Origin: Rosa chinensis
Taxonomy: Eukaryota; Streptophyta; Magnoliopsida; Rosales; Rosaceae
Reading direction: 5' to 3'
Length of the DNA: 64,000 nucleotides
Assembly: GCF_002994745.2 (NCBI RefSeq)
Contig: NC_037090.1
Coordinates: 12,273,501 to 12,337,500, forward strand
The translations under genes were made by a program, and so were the position numbers. The notes below the pieces were generated by a model. The model worked only from the letters and a program-made list of their open reading frames with translations. It was not told where the DNA came from and made no database searches. Below, piece by piece: positions 57,124-64,000 of the stretch (its first letter is position 1; the number at the start of each line of letters is the position of its first letter).

Positions 57124-57125
<2 letters not shown>
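56538..57125 (+). CDS. WUSCHEL-like homeobox protein, intronless, cargo of the LARD
   Basis: 195 residues from ATG 56538 ([12 protein letters not shown]). WOX homeodomain at residues 31-91: [34 protein letters not shown], and recognition helix [17 protein letters not shown] (WUS has H where this has L). The WUS-box [11 protein letters not shown] starts at 149 and matches the WUSCHEL motif exactly. A C-terminal EAR repressor motif, SLELSLN, is at 181-187. Two extra EAR-like motifs, SLDLNF (103-108) and SIDLNF (119-124), lie between. The order homeodomain, WUS-box, EAR is that of WUS itself, but WUS is usually 250-330 residues with introns. This copy has no intron and a short middle. It lies antisense to the LARD. 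The reading frame is intact. Known WUS family role: nuclear regulator of shoot stem cells. Whether this copy is expressed is unknown. Confidence 0.9.

Positions 57126-57160
<35 letters not shown>
57125..57160. repeat. (TTA)n microsatellite after the WUS-like stop
   Basis: About 11 TTA units start at the stop codon, then T-rich sequence to about 57200. Confidence 0.93.
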
Positions 57161-57164
<4 letters not shown>

Positions 57165-57344
57165 TTTTTTTTTAATTTTTTTTTTGTTTTTGTTTTTTTT
57201 TGTAAATAGCTGAATTTAATAAGACTGAATGAATGCAAATTTTTTTTTAATATTTATATATATATATATAAAGGACTCAAAAAATAAAAGACAAATATAA
57301 ATATATATTGGACTCAAAATGAAAGACAAAAATATAAATCTCTT

Positions 57345-57560
57345 CCCCCACACTTAAATATTGCATTATCTTCAATGTAATCAATTAAAAGCATGCAATG
57401 AAATAAGTAAGCATATAGGGATGAAATTTACGAAAATAACAACTAAAACAAATAAGCAAAAACGAAAAATAAAAGATAAGGATAAAGAAAGCAAATCTGA
57501 TTTGCATGGGTTGCCTCCCAAGTAGCGCTTGTATTTTACGTCTTGCAGCCAGACGGTACC
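57345..57560 (-). repeat. LARD internal module, copy B
   Basis: Diverged copy of module A (55155-55400), same orientation; see the motifs listed there. Confidence 0.75.
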
Positions 57561-58320
57561 TACATTAAATAAAGTTAGTAACTATAATTAACAAAGAAAT
57601 ACAAAATAAAAACAAGTATAACTATTAATTACAAACTACAAGTAAAATTAACAAGTATATTGTACAAAAGACACAAGTTAAGTACAAGTGAGTATAAAAC
57701 GTGAAAAGTATTTTTACAAGTATTAAAGTGTGAAACAACAAAATAATTTACACGTATAGAGTATTCACAAGTATTTCTTTTATTATAAACATTATTGATA
57801 TCGAATCAAATTCCAAGCGGTAAATCAAGTGGACGTGCGGCCCAAGTATAGTCGCCTAGACACAAACTCCCTTTCAAATCGTTTGGGCAACCTTACTGAA
57901 ATGGCCAGGTGGGGGAGGGCGAACACGAGAGGAAAAATCCATTTTGGCATGAGCTACTCCCACATTGTGGTTTATGCCCATTTGCAAGCACTTCTGGATT
58001 CAAAAACCCGTCATGAACGTTGTCCCCTTCCTAGACACCATTCCACATAGGCTATGCTTACTAAGATGAAAAAGTTCATAAGTGTGAAGACAGTTCAACA
58101 AGTGTTAATAAAGGCCGCCTTCAACCTTAAGGGACCTGAGCTAGGTACCAATAAGGGGTTTAGGCCAATATTAACAAAAGAGACTTCACCTATTCCTCTC
58201 AATTTACAACCTACAATTAAAATTCGTGTTCAATAATATAAATAAAAATTTAAACTAAGTTTTAAACAATTTATATACAACAAATATATACAATAAATGA
58301 CACAATTTAACAAGTGATTT
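57561..58320 (-). other. LARD 5' internal region, no gene seen
   Basis: AT-rich with short frames only; lies between the primer site and module B on the minus strand. Confidence 0.5.
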
Positions 58321-58343
58321 TTCAATCCCCGGCAACGGCGCCA
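58321..58343 (-). other. LARD primer-binding site (tRNA-Asp)
   Basis: On the minus strand TGGCGCCGTTGCCGGGGATT is the complement of the 3' end of plant tRNA-Asp (CCCCGGCAACGGCGCCA), 5 bases from the LTR. About 22 of 23 bases fit the tRNA as I recall it. tRNA-Asp primer sites of this form are common in plant Gypsy-type elements. Confidence 0.85.
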
Positions 58344-58348
58344 AAAAT

Positions 58349-60388
58349 TGATGCGCCCAAAGCAAGCGCATAATTTAACCCTGAAAATATCGTTAGTAGT
58401 ATAAGCAAATAGGGATCGTTCTATTCCGGGGATTGAGGGTACACTTGTAATTGTGAAACAAATAAAGAAAAGTATTATTTACAAAAATAAAATAAAGAAT
58501 AAAAATATATACAATTGTATAAACAAATAAAGAATTAAAATAATAAAGTATTATTTACAAAAGGGTAGTAAAGAATAAATATATACAAGAAAACACAAAA
58601 AAGGGGGGATTAGGATTCTTAAAATTAAAATTAAAATAAATAAAATAAAGAAAATGTAAAAACATATATACAAGGGTGAAACATAAGGAACAAAGATCAA
58701 AACCAATTCCATGTAATCAAATTCGATCCAAACCCTATAATTGTTCTTCCAAGTCATGAGAGAGGAGTTGATCATGTGAAACATTCGAAAGCAAATGATT
58801 TCCCATATTTTACTTTTCAATGCTAATTAACCTAAGCGAAAGCACCTAGATTAATCCTATCAAACATGCAATCAAGCCCTAGAAAGCTAGTCAATCATGA
58901 CATGTTCAACGCATTAGACATAGAGAAAGGCTATCAACTCAAGTGTACAACTTAGTTATGGAAAAGTCCACCTAATTGCAATCCTCTTCAATTAAATTCG
59001 ATTCTTGTCCAGAACCTTTACTACTTTTGATTCAAGTTACACAAAACGAAAAGTCGATTTCATGTTCTTAAACCTAGCACCAATTACATGCAAATCCTAT
59101 AAGTGTCGACCCAAATAAGATAAACATATAAAAGTTTTCTGTAAAGCAAATTTAATCGAACAAACTCACATAAGCAACTTAGAATCACAATTATAGAATT
59201 CGAAAACTTTATTTAAACATAGAAATTGGGCTTAAACTTTGCCCTAAACATTATTGTTAACTAGAATTCATAGTTTTACAAAATCAAACAAAGAAAACAA
59301 GAGAAAGGATATAATACACCTTGAAAGATGAATGATAAAGCCTTGAGACGAAGAACTTGAAGATCCTTGAAAGCAAGCAATCTTCTAGGGACGACACAAG
59401 GGTGGATGGCGGTTGGGAAATTGATGTATTGCATGGCTTCTCTTTCTCTTGGCTTGAAAATGAAGAACAAGAAAACTAGAGAATGGAAAAGAAATATGGA
59501 GAGGAAATGGAGAGACAAGGAGATGGAATGGATGAAGGAATTCGTCATTGAGAGTGAGAGGAGAATGTGTTTAAATAGGGAAGAAAAAGAAGAGTGAAAT
59601 GATGAGATGAAGAAAAATAATGAAAGTGGAGTATGAAAGTGGTTTGTAAAATATGTAAAAGATGAGGTAATGATGAAAGCAAAGCATGAAGGTGAAGAAA
59701 TGTGGAAGTGATGATGATGTTTTAGAGTAGAAAAAATGTATCCAAGGAAAAAGAAATGCTTTCTTCATATGGGTGGGAAACATGAATATGTGGTGTTGAG
59801 CTGTTTTCTGGTCAGTTTCTTCCCCTTTATTCCTTCAATTATTTCTCCATCAAAACTTCAGAATGAGCCTTCGACTTCTTCATAAAAAATGTTCCACTAT
59901 GAGTGTAGATCATCCTGACAAATTTTCAGAGCTTTATTCCATGTGGTTGGGCCGGAAATGCTGCTGGACCTCTTACAGGTCCAGTTTTCCGGTTTTGCTT
60001 CTGTAGAGAATTGGGCTGATTGTTTGAAGGCCTTCCACTCATATTTTTCTCTGGCACTCTTCATAAGAAATGATCCTTTGGGTGTCTAGAATGGATCTGG
60101 AGAGTTTTAGCTCATTTCGAGTTCATTTGGTCAGGTGGCCGCTCCTTCTTCCTTGCTTGGCTCTGATTCTCCTAGCCGGAGTAAGAAAATATTCAAGGTT
60201 GACTTTTTAGTGCATTTTCATTCTTCTCCATCATTTCTAGGTAATTATGGACGTAACACTCATTTCTTCTTCATCTACTCCAATGTACCTAAAAATAGAA
60301 ATTAAGTTAAAAATCGATTCGTTAAGGAATAACTAAGCAAAATGTGAGAAATTAACATTTAAAATATCACATTAAAATGCGCATATCA
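58349..60388 (-). repeat. LARD 5' LTR (right copy)
   Basis: 2,040 bp, same as 51325-53364 by eye; contains the element promoter on the minus strand. Confidence 0.95.
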
Positions 60389-60393
60389 GGTAC

Positions 60394-60867
60394 CTCTCTG
60401 ACCCACACAAAGGTCGCTCCCAAACTGGTTATGTTTTCACCATGGGAAAAACCGCGATATCTTGGAGGTCTACAAAGCAGACCCTAGTCGCTACCTCTTC
60501 AAATCATGCAGAGATTATTGCTCTTCACGAAGCAGTTCGTGAATGTATATGGCTTCGATCCATAGTTACGCATGTTCGAAGCAATTGTGGTTTGAAGTCT
60601 ACCACAGATGAGCCAACGAGCATTTATGAAGATAATGCTGCTTGCATTGAACAAATGAAGCAAGGTTACATCAAAGGCGACAACACCAAGCACATATCGC
60701 CCAAATTCTTCTACAATCAGCAACAACAGAAGCTCCTCAAGATCAAGGTGAACCAGGTTCGATCTGAGGACAATGTGGCAGACTTGTTCACTAAGTCATT
60801 GCCCAAATCCACGTTCGAGAAACATGTGGCAAGAATTGGCTTGCGGAAATTATCTGAACTCCCATGA
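60394..60867 (+). CDS. pol: Copia pol, 3' portion: RNase H C-terminal part
   Basis: Continues the frame broken at 51324: LSDPHKGRSQTGYVFTMG, then ISWRSTKQTLVATSSNHAEI with the conserved SS-x-AE segment, YEDNAACIE with the catalytic Asp, KHISPKFFY, and VADLFTKSLP, ending at TGA 60865-60867. Target-site bases ggtac precede it. On its own it has no start codon and would not be made. Its uninterrupted frame shows that the Copia was coding-competent until the LARD landed. Confidence 0.93.
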   Translation, partial: LSDPHKGRSQTGYVFTMGKTAISWRSTKQTLVATSSNHAEIIALHEAVRECIWLRSIVTHVRSNCGLKSTTDEPTSIYEDNAACIEQMKQGYIKGDNTKHISPKFFYNQQQQKLLKIKVNQVRSEDNVADLFTKSLPKSTFEKHVARIGLRKLSELP

Positions 60868-61205
60868 TCGTTGTCATCAGGGGGAGGCACAGACATCAGG
60901 GGGAGATGTCTACATGTTCGTCTCAAAAGCGTGAAGGGTGTGTTGTGCTCTTTTTCCCTTTCGACCGAGGTTATTTTTATCCCACTGGGTTTTTGTTACT
61001 CGGCAAGGTTTTTAATGAGGCAACAAGAGAAGCACCATGTTATCCAGATACAAACTCCACACTCAACGCGCGTTGTGCTCTTTTTCTCCTTCGACCAAGG
61101 TTGTTTTTCCCACAGGGTTTTATTACTTGGCAAGGTTTTTAACGAGGCAAACTTAGAAGCGCACCTCCAAGACAATACTACTGACATGAAATATCCAAGG
61201 GGGAG
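60868..61205 (+). other. Copia 3' untranslated region with duplicated segment and several polypurine tracts
   Basis: CATCAGGGGGAG occurs twice (60877 and 60895), and CCAAGGGGGAG (61195-61205) abuts the 3' LTR as the functional polypurine tract. A segment from GTTGTGCTCTTTTTC to AGGTTTTTAA(T/C)GAGGCAA is present twice (about 60941-61023 and 61072-61149). Confidence 0.8.
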
Positions 61206-61421
61206 TGTTGTAGTAAATAGGTAAATGTCTATATCATGGAGTATACACTTAGGAAAGTGGAGAATGTGTGGTTTGTATAGAATGCACATTGAGAGGTAGA
61301 GAAATTGTGTAGCAAATATACTAATGTATGTAGGGCAATTTACACTACTTTGTAACCCTATATAAACCCCCTCAATATGAGAGGAAGACTCACCAATTCA
61401 CTCTTCAGTTTCTCTGAAACA
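61206..61421 (+). repeat. Copia 3' LTR
   Basis: Same 216 bp as 45181-45396. Confidence 0.95.
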
Positions 61422-61557
61422 GGTTTTGAAATTTGGAAATTAACTATGTACGCATAAGTTAGTTTTGATGTTAACTATGTATGCATAAACCATGATAATA
61501 AATGGTAACTTGGCTTCTAAATTAGTTTTTGAAAAAAAAAAATTCCACAGTCAAACC

Positions 61558-61616
61558 TTGAAGCTCCAACCATGTATGCATCATTTCATGTGCCAAAGCT
61601 CCACCCATCAGCACAC
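61558..61616 (-). CDS. DA1-like LIM peptidase, zinc-site exon (HEMMH)
   Basis: A 59-base exon between acceptor TATGCAG and donor CAAG/GTTTGA on the minus strand, phase 1 at both ends. It reads VLMGGALAHEMMHTWLELQ. HEMMH is the HExxH zinc-metallopeptidase site of DA1 (family form LTGSILAHEMMHAW). Both flanking exons fit by phase and give an ungapped match to the family: upstream FGRPD before VLMGG, downstream LQ joined to VGRGILEKRVEEGIC at 45111. The 3' intron is about 16.4 kb because of the Copia insertion. The catalytic His and Glu are intact. Confidence 0.88.
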
Positions 61617-62054
61617 TGCATACAAAGAATGTTTGTTGTAATAGGAACACAACATATATTAGCATAAAGCAGATAAGAAAACAAATTGTCCGACTAATTC
61701 AATACTAAGCTTAACTATTCCACTTCGATGGCTAGTTTTAGAATCTACGATTCTACGAAGCCTAGTGAAAAAAGTAGGATTCGTAAAAGTTATTATCATA
61801 TATTTTATCACTTGCATTATATTTTTGTGAAGTTAAAAGTAGAGTTCAATTAGTAAAGTGGTGCGTCAAAATCACTTGTGTAATACTAGTAAGTCTCTCA
61901 ATAATTTTAAGAAGGAATATGACCTTCTAAATTTTATGTACTGCAAAAAATGGTGCAATTTAAATTAAAATGGGGATTTTGCTTAAAAAGAAAAGAGAAG
62001 AACATATATAAAGTATATATAACATAAATTTTGAGTTAAAGGATAGTAAGATAC

Positions 62055-62105
62055 TCTGGTCGGCCAAACAGAAGTAGAACCACCATCGCTTTTCTGTACC
62101 CAAAT
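62055..62105 (-). CDS. DA1-like LIM peptidase, exon before the zinc site
   Basis: On the minus strand the frame reads FGYRKAMVVLLLFGRP and then donor CCAGA/GTATCT at 62055/62054. It aligns with the family segment CEVTAILVLYGLPR just before the HEMMH exon with no gap at the junction. The left border is firm. The right (acceptor) border is uncertain: 62105 after TTCAG, 62093 after TACAG, or further upstream are all possible. Confidence 0.68.
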
Positions 62106-62416
62106 CTGAATGCTAAGCTTTTTGCAAAGAGCATCTTGACTTTTCTCCCCACTTTAATATTCCCTCCATAATTTGAACATTTTTTAATCTGTTGCAAATC
62201 AAACAATACCACAAACATGTAGATACACTTAATAGAATTTCCGGGTAAATAGGATTTATTCTGCTAAAAAAAAATAGGTAAATAGGATTTATTAATGACT
62301 CCACCAGAAATAAACGAAAAATGGATCTTAGCCTTATATATAGATTTCAAGGTTAAAAAAACAACAACTTAAGGAAACAGTTAGACGACCAATTGAAGTT
62401 ATTATAATTTTAATTG

Positions 62417-63494
62417 TTTTTTTTTTTGAGTAAAAGAGGTCATCCCATTATGTAATTCAGCAAGCAGTACAAAAACGATCCACCCCTATGGGGTCGACAG
62501 AAAGAACCGTTCCGTAGAAACTACTACAAAGCCACCCTTAACTAAAAGAGCAAGCAAACTAGTAATCTCCTATCACACCCAGCTTTTAGGATTAAGCCCA
62601 AAAAAAAAAAAAAAAGCAGAGCCCCGAAGAAGATTAAAAAACCCCAATGGGGACGATGAGGTCTCTCTTTTCTTTGCGATCTCTCCCGCTCAATGCAAGA
62701 AAAAAATAGGCCCATCATTCACAAATGAATGAAGGCCCAAAACTAAATTAAAATTTAAAGACAAAACAACTGCTCTGGCCCAAAACAGAAACCTAGCAGT
62801 CCAACACCAGGCCCAAATAAAACACACTTTAGTCAAGCCGCCGCCATCATACACCACTCACCGGAGTTTGACCCCTGCACGACCACCATCACTGATAGCA
62901 TCCTCCTGAAAACCACTACCCATACCAGCAAGAAACTCAAACAGAAACGGACCAATTCGAGCAAAAGATGACTAAACCCACCACCATACTCGACGCCCAA
63001 TGCCAGCCCGTCATCCACCTCTGCTAGTAAAGAAGAATCGAGAGCACCACTGATCCCGTTGTCCTCCAACAAAAACGATCGATCCCAGCCATGCCAGAGA
63101 GCGCTACCATCAGCCGGCAAGCTCAGCCTCTTGTAAGCCAAATTCCAGATCCGATCAGATCCATCAGCTCTCCAAGCGCCACAAGTCGTTTCACCCACGA
63201 GCACACCACTGTAGACCCGATCAAACACCAAATCACCCTCACTTCTGCCATCAGAAGCTTGAGAGAGAGATTTGGGCAGATTTCCATGGAGGAGCCCGTC
63301 TCCACCACCACAGTATGGACCATAGAAGGAGGCAAAGCCATCCTTCCAGATCGAAAGTACACTGCCTCCACCAGCGTAGAGAGGAAGCGGAGGAGAAAGC
63401 TCTCTTTCGAGAGGCAGAAACATGATTTTTGTGATTTGCTTTATTAAAATTAGGTAATGTAAGATCATAGACTCGTTTCTAACAAGTGTAAACT
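62417..63494 (-). mobile_element. Antisense LINE-like retroposon in the DA1-like gene region
   Basis: The left end is a T-run (62417-62428), the poly(A) tail on the minus strand. ttataattttaattg flanks both sides (62402-62416 and 63495-63509), a perfect 15-base duplication. The minus strand has a GC-rich open stretch (62833-63468) with no RT or endonuclease motif. If the DA1-like gene continues to the right, this element also lies in one of its introns. Confidence 0.82.
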
Positions 63495-63509
63495 TTATAA
63501 TTTTAATTG

Positions 63510-64000
63510 TTAAATTTAGTACATGTGAGATAGAGATTCTTGTATATTATCGTTCTAAAAAAATTATCCCTTCATCAATAAGATTAATTTAGAGAACTCT
63601 TACCCGTCTGATGGAAGTAAGGACACCATATATTGTTAAGCCAAGTACTTCTGTACCTACGTCAAGCGTACCTACGTCAAGTATAAGTAGATAAAAAGTC
63701 TAATTAACAAATGTTTAAACACAAAATGAAAAACCAAAATATCATAAAATGTTGTTTTGTTTGTAGCATTTGGTTCTAGCGGCCCCGTTTATTTTGGGAA
63801 GTTTTGCCTGGGGAGTGGGGACATAGGTCTATATCATGGATTCACGATGAGACATTTACTATGACATGAATTGATATTTTCAGTGTTAAACTACGGTACT
63901 TACCCTTGCTGATGCAAAGCTTGTAAATCTCATGTCTATCTGCCAATAATACAGATATGTTTTCAACTAATTTGAGATTTAAGCTTCTATAAAATTTATG
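63510..64000. other. Right edge; possible further DA1-like exon at 63904-63939 (minus)
   Basis: On the minus strand a 36-base stretch between GGCAG and GTAAGT could read RHEIYKLCISK. It might match the LEIQEFYEGL region of DA1, but the likeness is weak. Otherwise AT-rich with no gene seen. The LIM and ubiquitin-binding exons, if present, lie beyond the window. Confidence 0.25.

Larger units (their letters stand above)
51325..60388 (-). mobile_element. Non-autonomous LTR retroelement (LARD-like), minus orientation, carrying a WUSCHEL-like ORF
   Basis: Direct repeats 51325-53364 and 58349-60388 (2,040 bp each, constant offset 7,024, no difference seen) end TG...CA and are flanked by ggtac (51320-51324 and 60389-60393). 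On the minus strand the right LTR is followed by a tRNA-Asp primer site, and the left LTR is preceded by the polypurine tract GTGTGGGGGAATT. So the element reads right to left. The 5-kb interior has no gag, protease, RT or integrase. It is a large retrotransposon derivative that needs proteins from another, probably Gypsy-type, element. It inserted into RNase H of the Copia and is thus the youngest layer. Confidence 0.93.
45181..61421 (+). mobile_element. Ty1/Copia LTR retrotransposon, 16.2 kb with a nested 9.1-kb element
   Basis: Two 216-bp LTRs that look identical (45181-45396 and 61206-61421) start TGTTGTAG and end GAAACA, flanked by ggttt (45176-45180 and 61422-61426). Order: LTR, primer site, repeat-rich leader, gag, pol (PR-INT-RT-RNH, the Copia order), polypurine tract, LTR. 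Without the nested element the Copia would be about 7.2 kb. It inserted in an intron of the minus-strand DA1-like gene, in the opposite transcriptional direction. Identical LTRs mean a recent insertion. Pol is split in RNase H, so this copy is non-autonomous now. Confidence 0.95.

Noticed and set aside
62833..63468. 211-residue minus-strand frame at the right edge
   Set aside because: It begins outside any clear ATG context, lies wholly in a retroposon with a poly(A) tail and TSD, and shows no RT, endonuclease or gag motif.

Overview
The window is nuclear DNA from a flowering plant, very probably a eudicot. The signs are plant-only families (DUF604/GT31, DA1-type LIM peptidase, phytocystatin, WUSCHEL), GT-AG introns, and a load of CACTA, Helitron, PIF/Harbinger, hAT, LINE-like and LTR elements. 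Rosaceae is a guess only. The stretch is gene-poor and transposon-rich.

Left part (1-10.1 kb): an intact two-exon DUF604/Fringe-like glycosyltransferase gene (398-2018), then a broken ribosomal protein eL27 copy (3853-4149). Next comes a poly(A) retroposon (5371-10114) with a 15-bp target-site duplication. A hAT-like element and a 2.9-kb solo LTR, each with its own target-site duplication, sit inside it.

Middle part (10-36 kb): exon-like gene remnants (an unrecognised gene at 10.4-12.2 kb, a class III peroxidase fragment at 18.2 kb, unrecognised multi-exon sequence at 26.6-27.8 kb and 30.2 kb), two Helitron 3' ends (12471 and 22317, both pointing left), a two-exon cystatin-like gene (20815-21455), a 144-bp tandem duplication, an antisense retroposon (31649-32830) and a PIF/Harbinger-type element (33135-33939).

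Right part (36-64 kb): a complete 5.4-kb CACTA element (36165-41595, TSD gaa) carries a broken piece of a cation/calcium exchanger gene. A minus-strand DA1-like gene has its last exon at 44789-45111 and its zinc-peptidase HEMMH exon at 61558-61616. The intron between them has been expanded by a 16.2-kb Copia element (45181-61421, LTRs identical by eye, TSD ggttt). The RNase H region of that Copia is split by a 9.1-kb LTR element in the opposite direction (51325-60388, 2,040-bp LTRs, TSD ggtac, tRNA-Asp primer site). This inner element has no gag-pol but carries an intact, intronless WUSCHEL-like homeobox ORF (56538-57125) with a homeodomain, WUS-box, EAR motif and upstream TATA box.

The most notable structure is this nest: a stem-cell regulator gene as cargo of a non-autonomous retroelement, inside a young Copia, inside an intron of a DA1-like gene. 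No tRNA, rRNA or CRISPR features were recognised. Family names come from motif recognition by eye, not from database searches.
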